A DNA stretch of 64,000 nucleotides from Adineta ricciae (lineage: Eukaryota > Rotifera > Eurotatoria > Adinetida > Adinetidae): NCBI GenBank assembly GCA_905250025.1, contig CAJNOJ010000027.1, forward strand, positions 1 to 64,000, given 5' to 3'. Of this stretch, positions 24,457 to 35,986 are shown one piece after another (the first letter of the stretch is position 1; each line of letters starts with the position of its first letter). Below the pieces are notes generated by a model. It was given only the letters and a program-made list of their open reading frames with translations, was not told where the DNA came from and ran no database searches. The translations under genes and the position numbers were made by a program.

Positions 24457-25232
24457 TTATTTACTGTAGAAATGTGCGTCTTCCATGGATGACGAAAGAT
24501 AACCTCCTATTCTTTTTTTCAATAATTTCATATCATTACTACGAAGATTTCGTACTGCTGGTCCGCAACGGTGATTTAATTTCTTCATATACTCCGGTGC
24601 TTGTGTTTTCTCACCTTGTCGAACTGCGTACTGCAGCATTCGGATCAACTTCTCGAAAGATATCTTTCTTGCTTCATCGACTATATCAAATTTCGCAAGT
24701 AATTCGAAGATTTCACGATCAGTCACTGAGATTCCCAAACCTTTCCGTAAGAAAATCGGCAGAGTGGCAACAGTTAACTTCTCATCTTGATCATCATCGA
24801 ATTTACTTGAAAAATCACGAAGAAATACGCTCAGTATTTTATGAAAGACAACAGAGAAGTAAATTACCTGAACCTTTGTTGGATATCAGTCAAGGTGAAG
24901 ACATCGTGTTTGATCAGACGAGTAAGAGCAAACACAAATTCATGAAAGTCAATCTTTTGATCATTATTCAGATCGAATGCGTTGATTATATCATAACATT
25001 CGTCATTCGTTTTTTTGAAATTTAAGGCATTGAGTATTCGTCGTAATTCGTCGAATTCGATGAATTGATCTGCATTCAGATCGAAAAATGAGAAGGCATT
25101 GATGATACTCGAAACCGTTTCAGACATTAGACGTGGCGGTACCGTATTGATAAGTTTATTAGAAATTTTCTGATGATGATACGATGATTGAGCAGTCGAC
25201 TGTTCTTTCATAGAAATATTTCGGTCAATCAT
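24457..25232 (-). CDS. Calmodulin-like EF-hand protein
   Basis: Two main exons join in frame near 24866/24806 (IQQRF then SKFDDDQDEK). Two canonical EF-hand loops are present, DLNADQFIEFDE and DLNNDQKIDFHE, with Asp/Asn at positions 1, 3 and 5 and Glu at position 12. A third loop (DDDQDEKLTVAT) and a fourth (DIVDEARKISFE) lack the usual ligand spacing and look degenerate. So probably two sites bind calcium. A basic C-terminal tail of about 60 residues (KKLNHRCGP, LLKKRIGG) has no match I recognise. The protein resembles calmodulin/troponin-C-like sensors but cannot be assigned to centrin, calcineurin B or another named family. The ATG lies 52 bp from the divergent SF3B2 ATG. Confidence 0.75.
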
Positions 25233-25284
25233 GATCTTGTTTGTTTTCTATTTTAGATTGTTTGAAAAAAGGAAAGTAGATAAT
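25233..25284. promoter_or_regulatory. 52-bp divergent intergenic region
   Basis: Only 52 bp separate the two start codons. On the + strand a strong acceptor (TTTGTTTTCTATTTTAG) ends at 25256. The SF3B2 message is therefore either trans-spliced here or starts upstream, inside the EF-hand gene. Confidence 0.6.
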
Positions 25285-28003
25285 GTCATATCAACAGCCG
25301 CCATCATCGTAAGTCATTTTTCTCTCTAATCAATTTGTTAGAATACGAAAAATTTCGATCTCTGACCGATACTTTCAATTACTGTTTGTTTTCTATTTTA
25401 GTGGACCCAACAATCAATTACCGCCCTTTGGTAAACTGATTTCCTGCTTCTTATTGATTATAGTATATATTTTCGTGTGTCTTTTTAGATTGGTCGCTAC
25501 CCGGTAGAAATTTTGGTAATGGTCCTCCACCACTAATGGGCATTCCAACTCGAGTTCGTTTCTTTTATTCATAAAACTAAATTGAATGTTTTTGTTATAT
25601 TTCGAATAGGATGAAGTTCGATTGCCATCGACTATGGAGCGTGTTTTGAAATTCCGTGATAACCAACACGAAGAAGATCGTGTTACTAGATTACATAGTG
25701 GCGGCCATGGTGGTGGTCATCAGACTGATTCAGGTATTGAGCAGAATGATGAGTATGATGATGAAGAATCTGACGATGAAACAACTGCTCAGAATGGTCT
25801 CTCACGAAAAACGAAGAAAGAAATTGAAAAGCGACGTCGACGTCGAGCGAAAAAGAAAAACAAATCCACAACAGCAACGATCGCTCCTGTTGCTCCGCCA
25901 CCGCCAGCACAACCAGCAAAATCATCGGAATCCTCTTCGAAAGACTCAGACAAAAAGAAGAAAAAGAAACAGGAGCCTGCTGATGACGAGGATCAAACTA
26001 ATGTTGAAATTGAATACGTTCCCGAAGATCTTCCCGTCAAACGCGGTGACGGTTATTATTCTCATTTTGTTAAAGTATTCGAGAACTTCAAATTAGACCA
26101 AAATGGTGGCGAAAATGGCGAATATTACTATGATAAATACGGAAAAAAGATTATGGGACCAAAAGTTCTTCAGCCCCGTGATAAAACAAATCTCGAAGAA
26201 AACGAAGACGATGAAGACAGCGACGACGAGACTAATAACGATAAAAAGAACAAAGATGGCGACGATGAGGAACAAAATAAGAAGAAATCCAAAAAGCAAT
26301 TAAAACGAGAAACACGTCTGAGTGTTGCTCAATTAAAACAATTGGTCATTCGACCTGATGTCGTCGAAATGTTCGATGTTACCGCCAAAGACCCCAAACT
26401 ACTTGTGCATCTCAAAGTAAGTTGTAAGAATTGGTGTATAAATTCTCTTCACCTTTGTGTTTTTCTTAAGGCCACACGAAATACGGTGCCCGTCCCACGT
26501 CATTGGTGTGCGAAACGCAAATATCTACAAGGAAAACGTGGTATTGAGAAGCCACCATTTCAATTGCCTGATTTCATTCGTCGTACGGGTATTATGGAAA
26601 TGCGTGAAGCTTTACAAGAGAAGGAACAAAATAAAACTCTGAAACAGAAAATGCGTGAAAAAGTTCGTCCAAAACTCGGTAAAATTGATATCGATTATCA
26701 AAAGTTGCATGATGCTTTCTTCCGTTGGCAAACGAAACCACGTATGTCAATACATGGTGATTTATACTATGAGGGCAAAGAAAACGAAACACGTTTGAAA
26801 GATAAAAAACCGGGCGTTCTCAGCGAAGAATTACGTGTTGCACTCGGTATACCAGTTGGACCTACCGCAGATAAATATCCTCCACCATGGCTGATCGCTA
26901 TGCAACGTTACGGACCACCACCGAGTTATCCAAATCTAAAGATACCTGGTTTGAACGCACCTATTCCTGAAGGTTGCCAGTTTGGCTATCATAGCGGAGG
27001 CTGGGGTAAACCGCCTGTTGATGAACATGGTCGACCGTTGTATGGTGATGTGTTCGGCACGAATCAATTTGCTTACATACGAAGTATGGCAGAAGAAGAG
27101 CATGTGGATAAGAGCTATTGGGGAGAAATTGAAACCGAAGAACAAGAACAAGACGCTGTTAGTTCATCTGATGAAGAAGAGGCCAATGAAGATACTGGTC
27201 TCGATAGTGAATTGTCCTCAGATGGACAAATGGCTGCGCCGTCGACAACAGATCATGCGCATCATCATGTACACCATCACCATGGCGCAGCAAATGAAGA
27301 ACAACCGATCCATCCAGCTGGCTTTCAAACACCACACGGCAGTGAAGGTTTCGCGACGCCTAGTGGTAAGTTTACTTACCTCTATGAGAGAAGAAAACAA
27401 GTTCAATACTCTTTTTTCTAGGTACACAATCGTCCATACTTGGTGTTGAAACACCACAACAGGTAAATACTGTCATTTCTACGTTTTTTTTCTTATTCAA
27501 ATCGATTTGAATTTCTTTAGTTTGAAATACGTAAATCTCGCTTTCATGCAGAAATGGAAAACGATGCTGCGCCTTCTCTTTACACTGTTCTACCTGAGAA
27601 AAATGTTGGCGTTGGCCAATCATCTCTGTTGTCAACGAATCGTGTTTATGATTTTCAAGCCATTAGTAAATCACAAATGGGTCAAGCGTCGAGCGGTCGA
27701 AATGATATGTCTGGTGGCGTTGACATCGCTCTCAATCCCGATGAACCCGAGATGAGTAGTCAAGCATTAGAAGCACGTTATCGACAAGAATTAAAAGATA
27801 AAGAAATAAGCAAAGAAGATCTTAGTGATATGGTTTCAGATCATTTGAATCGACAAAATAAAGTAAAATCCCCCTTTTCTTTCACATACATCTACTTTCA
27901 AGTGTATTTTCTTGTTTTCTTTTAGAAGCGTAAAGCTAAGCAAACAGATGCAAATGCTAAAGATGGCAGTGCAGCTAAACAAGACAAAAAATTCAAATTT
28001 TGA
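25285..28003 (+). CDS. SF3B2: Splicing factor 3B subunit 2 (SF3B2/SAP145)
   Basis: A component of the SF3b complex of U2 snRNP, which holds the branch-point interaction in the nucleus. Short 5' exons begin MSYQQPPS. A charged region with KKKKKK-type and acidic runs follows, then the family core VEIEYVPEDLPV and YYSHFVKVFENF. Next is the DUF382 region (KLLVHLK, spliced to ATRNTVPVPRHWCAKRKYLQ, then KPPFQLPDFIRRTGIMEMRE). The PSP domain follows (PGVLSEELRVALGI, PPPWLIAMQRYGPPPSYPNL and GCQFGYHSGGWGKPPVDEHG). An acidic, His-rich stretch (DHAHHHVHHHHG) and a Lys-rich end (KKFKF) complete it. Roughly 750-770 aa against about 895 in human; the N-terminal SAP domain and long Pro-rich region are missing. 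It converges on the Na,K-ATPase beta gene with 85 bp between stops. Confidence 0.95.
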
Positions 28004-28073
28004 TTTGTCTGTACTCTCGTGGTCGTTTTCTTTCTTGTCTTCTGTGTAAATTGTGTTTTTCTTTGTTGTCACT

Positions 28074-28079
28074 AATAAA
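28074..28079 (+). promoter_or_regulatory. Poly(A) signal AATAAA of SF3B2
   Basis: Exact AATAAA 70 nt after the SF3B2 stop and 10 bp before the stop of the convergent gene. Confidence 0.7.
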
Positions 28080-28088
28080 ACAGTCATC

Positions 28089-29226
28089 TTATTGAAACCA
28101 CAATTCGAAATGTACGGCGCCCGTCATATCTTCAATACTGGTGCTCTGACGAATATTTCTTGCGTACGCTCGACAGATAATATTCAACAGAACGTTCGAC
28201 TCCACTTTAATAAATTGTGCCCATATGTAAGGCTGCCGATAACCAGGTTGATTTAAGAACGGATAGTAATATAATGGAATGCCACCAATGGCTTTATTAC
28301 CTAAGATGGAAATATGATCGATTTGATGAATTAAATCTTGATCAGTTGGATATTGTCCGAAGCATTTGATTAAAACGTAATCTTTCATAACCGGTTGCCA
28401 GAGATCGCGAATTTCCAATGGAACTTCGTCTTTTGATTGATAAGGTTCTGGCACCCATCCAAAGACACGGTTCAATTTGATAACTACGCACGGTCGACCT
28501 TTGTTATAACCATAATTTTTCGGCTTTGAACATGGATTCGGACCAGGCTTAACATCAGTAAAGAAAAATATACAGGAAAGACCTTGACGAAAGTAATTTA
28601 TCAGCACATCGCGTGGTAAACCAGCGCAATCGATCATCTGCTGATGATACTGATCTTTAAGCCCATAACCAAGAACCCATTGGTGAACATTGTCAACCAT
28701 CTGAATGAATGATTGGTGTCCGGTCTTACGAGAAGTACGCCATTGAATTAGCGAACGATCCATATAATACTGTGGTCGAAAACCGAGTCCTTGAGAAGAA
28801 AAAGTGTTGATGAGAAACAAAGCAATAGAAATTATCAATAGTCCTACCTGGATTGATCCCATTATCGAATGCTAGTGCACTTTCATTACCAAGTCTTCTA
28901 GGCGTTTTCTTATCAAGTAGTAGAATATAAACAATGACGAAAGCCGAAAAAATGACACCTAAGACGAAGAAAAATATCGAATAGAAACATCCGAGTTTCG
29001 CCCATTCAAGACCGTCGCGTGCACAGAATCGTCGTGTGTTGCGATTCCAGATATAGTTTCGTATATTCGAAAGATGATCAAAACCAGTTAACGGACCATC
29101 CTTAATCAAAACATCTTCCCTCGTAGTCGCCGATGGGTACAATGGAGATCGGAGATTGCTTCTTGGGCGAACAATGTACGGTTCACGAGAATTGATCGTT
29201 TCAAACCATTCTTCATCTGAATCCAT
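28089..29226 (-). CDS. Na+/K+-ATPase beta subunit
   Basis: Two exons (29226-28848 and 28789-28089) give 359 aa. It is a single-pass type II membrane protein: about 90 cytoplasmic residues, one TM (LGCFYSIFFFVLGVIFSAFV), then the ectodomain. The ectodomain has the family pattern: CAGLPRDVLINYFRQGLSC near the position of the first disulfide region, CSKPKNYGY, then PCVVIKLNRVFGWVPEPY. Next come VLIKCFGQYPTDQDL and IGGIPLYYYPFLNQPGYRQP, then YIWAQFIKV and IICRAYARNI, ending in a beta-strand (GAVHFELWF). The beta subunit is needed for folding and delivery of the alpha pump to the plasma membrane. The N-terminal extension is longer than in vertebrate beta-1 (about 300 aa). H,K-ATPase beta cannot be excluded formally, but the protein sits among invertebrate nervana-type subunits. 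Confidence 0.9.
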
Positions 29227-32021
29227 TGATAAAATGCATTGATTTGCGCTGGCATCTCTACTGTACTATGATAGTTGATGGTCCGAAAACATCTTATCTC
29301 GTCTTTTTTCTTTGTCAGTTGTCTATTGATCATGTTACATGTATGATCTTTCACCTTGTGTGTACAACAGTGATTTCTTCACCTTTAAAAGAAAAGGTTT
29401 CGCACATAATCAAATTTGACGGCAAAATCAATGCGCAGACAGGCAAGAGTCAATTAACTCAAATTTTCAGATATCAAATCTAATTTTCTTTCGATAAAGC
29501 TTTTCAAACTGTAATATATCAATAGTCTTGCGCAATCGACATACGTGAATAACAGCAGCAACATTCAATGATTGAAGTAGATTTTCTTTCTTTGTGTGTC
29601 TCATGTTTCAAGAGCTGAACAAGTAACAATTTCAGGCACTTAATCTACCGGTTCGTTCATCTTACATCAATTCAATTATTCTGCAGTCGTCGGACAACAA
29701 GATTCACTGGCATACACAGAAAGACTATTCGACAAAATATCGAGTGGTGGAATAGTTCACTTTCTTCTGCTTATCATTAACTAAATATAAACAGAAAAGT
29801 TTGTTCGCCTGTCGGATTTAATCATTAATACAGACAAGAAAATGTTTATGACCAGTACAGATGATGCAACAATCAGTTTTACCGATTGAATAAACTTCGA
29901 TAAGATTTAATCATTGGAAGATTTCTCTTTTTTTTCTTGTTCTCTCTTTGTGAAACATGACTGAGAAGAAAGAAACGGAAGTAACCTTGTCTTATACTGT
30001 AATAGTCGAAAAATGAGATCTAAAACGTACATTATCTTCACAAATAATGTCCATGCTGACTCATTCGTATCTCAAGAACGTCGTCGATACGTCTGACCTT
30101 GATAATCTCATCTTTTCTTTGTCTTGTTTCAGATAGATAAGCACGGTTGAACATATTTCTTTGTTCTTCAAGGATAACTAGTAGAGTTTATTACAGGGAA
30201 CGACTGTCTCTTTTTTTCAATTAGATAAAAAGCATGTGCCCTAGTATCACTTTTCTTTTTCTTATTTCCCTTTTACACTTCACCCGTCGAGTTGATGTGA
30301 GAAGTTTTGAACACTTGATAGGTGGGTATCGCCGACATTAAATTGACCGAATGTATTAAAAACAACTTCTGTCGGAGAGACTAACATCATCAATTCGTCT
30401 GTCCTTCTGGCTAGGAAAGTAACGAAGTGTGTAAGTGCTTTCGAAAGTATCTCTTTTCTCTCATGTCGTGCTGTTGTCGAACATGTGCAATGCGTCGAGC
30501 GGATGTTTGTCACTAGTCGGCTTTTGATACTCGATAATTGTTCTAAATAAACCTTGATAATGTATGAATAAGTCGATCGTTATGTCGTCTCAGTTCTTTT
30601 TTTTCATTTCTTTTTGTCGATATTTATTGACTTAAGGCACTAACAATAAGTCTCAATCGAATCTTAGTTAATTTTCCTCATTTGAATGTCATTCTTGTTT
30701 GGAGACATCAATAAAAAATGAATTTTCTGCGTAGTCTCAATGTCAAACGTGTCTACAGGTGTTTCGTTATTTCTCCTGTCTCCTCGTCTCTTTCATGTTA
30801 CGTCGATCTGATAGTTGATAATAAGAAAAAAAGAAGGGAAGACAGAAACGATCGAGTTCAAATATATATTATTGTCTTTAACTTCTCAGCATAATACATC
30901 TGCACACACACATATGCGTACCATTCTAATCTTCTCCTATGACTATTAAGTATAACACTCTCCAACAACTCATTGAAGAGATAAATAGATTTCTTCTTAC
31001 TCAACGGATAAATCGAGTATGCATTCTTTTTACGTAACGTTCGGCTCTCTTCTTTTCATGTCATGTATTTGTGCGCCATAAATATATTATTCATGCGTAG
31101 AATAACCTTGATATTGTTCAGTCTGCTGTTACTTGGTCTTTTACTTTAGTTAAATAAGTAGAAAATGTCACGATGTTGATTTCTTTTGTTTTTTTTTGCC
31201 TTCTTTTCAAATCGAAATCAGACGACATTCGTTGTCAAATACGACAAGTTAATCGGATCAATAGTGCGTAATTGAACCGTTTTCTTTGGCAAAGTTTGGC
31301 GACGAAAAAGAATATTCGGGCGACAGATTGACTCGTCCTGTTTTATATAATTGAAAGAGACACGTTCCTATTATTATCATTTGTTGAATAGTTGACGCGA
31401 ACAATTGTTTATCATATCGAATGCGATGTGTTCTCCTTGTAGCGAACGGACATGGTCATTATTTTCCCTTAAATTAACATGAAGAGAAAGAACAGTTATG
31501 TGTGTATACAATTGTCTGCTTCTGTATATGTTTCATATTCATACGAGAGAAAAAGAAAGAGACTCGATGCCATACATACTCCCCCCCCCCTCTCGCTCTC
31601 TCTGTTTCTTTCGTCTCTTTACTTCTAAGTGAACAATCTCTGTCACATTTAGTTCAGTCAATATACTAATATTCTTTTTCTCTCCTCCCAATCGTTTACT
31701 TAGCTTGTTTTGTCGATCGATTGTGCTAATCAATCGTCGATCTTCTCCTATCTGTATCTCTTTCCCATTATTTATACAAATAGAGTGAGTAATCTTTTAG
31801 GTCGAGACAATTTTGCGCTTCATTTGTCATTCGTGCTCCATAAAAACTAAGTCATCTATACTTGTTCATCAACATACATATACAAAATGATATGTTCATT
31901 ACGTTCGTTTCTTCCTTACGCAATCGAATCAAAGAAAGAGAAAGAGAAAGATTCTTATCACTTCTTTATATATCGTGCGAAAAGAAAGATTATCGGCATA
32001 CGAGTTCTTTTCTTTTTCAAG
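29227..32021. other. Long intergenic region upstream of the Toll gene
   Basis: About 2.8 kb of AT-rich sequence with homopolymer and pyrimidine runs (a C-run and CT-rich tract at about 31581-31615). No exon, RNA gene or transposon was recognised. It is one of the two longest empty stretches in an otherwise compact window and may hold the promoter or 5'UTR introns of the Toll gene. An acceptor (TTCTTTTTCAAG) ends immediately before the Toll ATG. Confidence 0.5.
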
Positions 32022-35000
32022 ATGAATACCGTACAAGTCTATGTATATTTTCAACTTTTCACGGCAATAATATCGACAACAGCACTTCAATCTCCATGTC
32101 AATATATCGATTCAACTGAACAGATATTTAAATGTGATCTATGTCAATGTTTCTCCGCGCCAGCAAGCTTTTGTCCCGTAAATTCACGCTTAACTTGTTC
32201 GAATAACACTCAAGATGATTTTAATCAAATTCCTCTCTTGTCATCATCAAATCAACTTGAATTACATCATTTTAACAACGAAGTACCAACTTACGAACCA
32301 ATCTGTGCAATAAAAACCTTTTCGCAATTAAAATATTACCAATCAATAGTTTCGACGATACCACAATGCTTATCGTCGATCTCATCGATCTATTTCGTTC
32401 ATTCAACGATTCATCGAAATCGATTCTCTTCGAACAAGTTGATTTTCTACAAATCAATGTTAAATTTTACGAATTTGAATCTGACGTCAACGAAGATCTT
32501 GACATTGGATTCAGTTCAATTTCTTGTTAAACCATTTCATTTGAATTCGTTAATAATGTTGACACATTTAACTATCACACACACAGAAGATTTCTATCTT
32601 CTCGGTTCGTATCCTCAACTTTCGTATCTCAATTTAGACAATACGAATTTAACTGATAAACAACTAAATCGAATCTTTACTCAAACAACAATTCCGGACT
32701 TGACAACATTGATCCTTTCGAACAATTATCTCACAACATTGGGAAATCGTTTTCCTTCGACCATTCGTTACTTAGATCTCTCAAAAAACCAAATCAAATC
32801 TTTGAATTATTATTCCTTCAAATCTCTTTATTCATTGAATATCTTAAACATAAGTTACAATTGGCCATTAGAAATTCAACAGGATACTTTCACACGTATA
32901 CCTTATCTAGAAATTCTTGATATAAGTTATACTTTACCAACACTACCATTCGATGATCTATTTCTACCGTTACAGAAACTTCGACATTTGAATGTTTCAT
33001 CCAATGCACTGGATACTCTACCGCATTTACCGATTCCACATGACGCACATATGATTGAAAGCTATGATCAACATTTGCCTGTTCTGTACGTTGATCTTTC
33101 GAATAACAACTTCGAAAAGCTCGATTTGGACGTGTATTCCTCGTCATCGACACAAGATAAATACATTCTTTCGTTAAATATGAATTCGAATCGGATAAAA
33201 ACTCTGAAATCTTCTTCAATGCTATCGAATGATGCGAAACGACGTGGTCCATTCATCGAATTCGAACTGATGAACAACTCCTTGGAATGCGATTGTGATT
33301 TATATGAAAGCATCAGTCAGCTATTACAAACGAATTCATCACTGCAAAGAGCAAATACAGGAAATAGTACGTATTGATTCAAAATGTATTTCCGTGAGAT
33401 TAAGAATATGCTTCTCTTGCGCAATTAGTTGAGTAGAAGATTTGCATTTCAAGGTGAACAGAAAGATTATATGACCGGAAATTCATCGAGATAAGTAAGC
33501 TCATTTAACAACGGAAGTCTAAAGAAGTTCTATACAATGACTGTCGAAACTAAGGCCAGGCCAATAGCGATTATGATTATTGATTAGATAGATCGATTTA
33601 AGTAACAAATTGTCTTTTGTTTAGCATCGGCGTCTAATCAACTAATAAATCGTATCAGAATTATTCGATTGTCTAATCTAACATGTCTGGATTTGATTGA
33701 TCCAACAAATTTACACTCGTTATATGACTTAAACTCATCGAACAGTTTTTGTTCGTATACGAAATCTTGCCCATCAACATGTTCGTGTTGTTTAACATCT
33801 GTCTCATCAAATGATTGTCATTGTTATTCGCAATGTCCACATCAATGTTCATGTAAGCATTCAGTTGATTTAACGCATAATTCAGTGAATTGTTCCAATC
33901 AACAACTGTATCAAATACCGGCAGATCTTCCCCATTCGACAACGCATCTCTATTTGGACAATAATGAGATTAGATACTTCGATCATAACTTTACGTACTT
34001 AACACGATTGAAAGCTCTTTCGTTAGCGAACAATTCATTTGAATATTTGACAAATTATGATTTTTTTACAATGAATCGAATAGAATACCTCGATTTATCC
34101 TCGAATCATATCAAACACATCCAGTCGAAAACATTCATTAATCTGATTAAACTCAAGAAACTTTATCTACATAATAATGACTGGATGCCAAATTTTTATC
34201 ACCAGGAAAATCTTTTTCAGTCAAATATTCGCCTTGATCTGTTAACATATGGAAATGGATTGACATGCAATCGTTCGACAATCTCCTCGATGATCATTAA
34301 TGAACGACCATTAACAGCGGAAGATTGCTGCTCAACATATACCGATGTATACGCATGTGAAAAGAAATTTCGAGTGGATAGATACAATCTCAAACATGAA
34401 TTGAGTTCAACATATTCGAAAACTTATTTTTTCTTCATATTGTATCAGAAATATATCCTTTTCGGCTTAATCATTTGTTTATTCGTTATTATATGTTTGA
34501 TAACTATTTACATCAATCGGAAAAAACGAGAATTTCTCGCAAAAGAAAAACTTCTGTTAAATGCTGATCTGAAACTCGAGACAAATCTTTACGACACAAA
34601 AGGTAAAACGAGATTGCTTCCGAATGGATTGATGTTTGTTTTCTCTTCAAAGGAATGAAATACAATCAACAAGGAAATGATAATTCGATCTCTTATACAG
34701 ACGAAGATGAATATGCTTCCATACCTTTGACGACTTCTCAGACAGATTTAAGTTCAATCATTCATTCTCAAACCATTATACCTCCACTTCCACCGCGACG
34801 GCAGTTCATTTCCAATCGTCCAGTTTCACATTCATCAACTGTCTCAACGACGATCACTAGTCCAAATTTTTCCTCGCTAACCACTACTCATTCATGTTTA
34901 CAGATCAAACTCGACGTACTCGTACTCTATTCAATAACCGATAGTAAATACATTCATGACAATATCGGCCAACAACTGGAAGATGCCTACGGCAAACGAT

Positions 35001-35341
35001 TTAGTTTCCATTTTATTCATCGCGATCGAATGTTAGGTGAACTGGACTGGTTAATCGAAAATTCTTGTGTAACAATCTTAATTCTGCGTAAACCATACAA
35101 TCAGATTCATGATTATATGAAAATTTTATCCACATATGCATCGTTGAAATGTTTTATCATCTTAATCAATCATGAACCGAACCATCGATTGATTTCGATC
35201 AAAGCTCGAGAAAAGATTGCACGATTGTATCGAACATCCGACATATTCGAATGGAATTCTGATCCAAAGTCTTTGTTACATGAACAATTAGATTTATTTC
35301 TCGAGCAAAATTGTGGTTCAGCTACTTACGTCCCAGATTGA
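32022..35341 (+). CDS. Toll-like receptor (multiple cysteine-cluster type)
   Basis: Three exons (32022-33366, 33625-34602, 34653-35341) give 1003 aa. A signal peptide (MNTVQVYVYFQLFTAIISTT) is followed by a Cys-rich N-cap. Leucine-rich repeats include LTTLILSNNYLTTLGNRFP, IRYLDLSKNQIKSL and VLYVDLSNNNFEKL. A C-terminal cap (NNSLECDCDLYESI) is followed by a second Cys cluster with a new N-cap (CPHQCSCKHS) and further LRRs (THLYLDNNEIRYFD, IEYLDLSSNHIKHI). One TM follows (YILFGLIICLFVIICLITIYI). After a Pro/Ser-rich linker with PPLPPRR comes a TIR domain (KLDVLVLYSITDSKYIHDNI, YGKRFSFHFIHRDRMLGELD, then NSCVTILILRKPY). Two Cys caps inside the ectodomain mark the Drosophila-Toll-like class. The ligand is unknown. 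The start was chosen at the signal peptide; an in-frame ATG at 31887 would add a non-secretory N-terminus. Confidence 0.9.
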
Positions 35342-35986
35342 TATCTCAAATCCGACTACGTCATGTAATTCTGCCGGTGCTTTCATAGTTTAGTGGTCAT
35401 TCTTGCTTTGACATGCATTCTGTTTTTTTTTCTTGCTTGTTTGTATGTATAATATATGTATGAGTTTTTCTATAAGAACGAAAAATGAAATTGATCTTTT
35501 GTCGGAGAAGAAAATATCATTTCAAAACTCGATTAACTAATTCGAATGGTTTCTTTTGGCATTGTAAATCATCATCAATTACAAAGCGAATACTTAGCAA
35601 GTCACATGTGTTCATCGAATAAATTTACATATTAATCAGAAGAAAAGATAAAACCTCATGTTCTCTCTGTCAATAGTCAGCGAGTCGGACAACTTCTAAT
35701 GTAACACTTCACATCGGTTCAACCTTCATGTCTGTATCAGAAGGCAAAATAAACTTACTAAACACTTGAATATCCTGATGGATTCAATTAGAACTCTCTT
35801 CAATAATGTACACCGTTGCTTTCTTCCCCTCTCTCTCTTTATGCTTCTCTTCAATCAACGTGTGAGTCAATATGTACATAGAGGTGAATTGAAATAATAT
35901 GTCTGTTTGCTCTTTTGCTTTTCACTTCCATTCAATCACGTACAAATTTTCTCTTTTACAGATTTCACTTTCGCATTCGACGTACA
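35342..35986. other. Spacer between the Toll and helical-repeat/TIR/SAM genes
   Basis: 645 bp, AT-rich. A splice acceptor (TTCTCTTTTACAG) ends at 35961, 25 nt before the next ATG. Nothing else was recognised. Confidence 0.6.

Noticed and set aside
24457-25232. Assigning the EF-hand protein to centrin or calcineurin B
   Set aside because: Only two loops are canonical and the C-terminal tail fits neither family.
25285-28003. Antisense open frames inside SF3B2
   Set aside because: Shadows of the coding frame in a charged, repetitive region, with no family character.
29227-32021. Search for exons or RNA genes in the long region before the Toll gene
   Set aside because: Only short frames typical of AT-rich random DNA, and no tRNA A/B boxes or repeats.
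31887-32021. Upstream in-frame ATG for the Toll gene
   Set aside because: It would put 45 charged residues before the signal peptide. A splice acceptor ends directly before the ATG at 32022.
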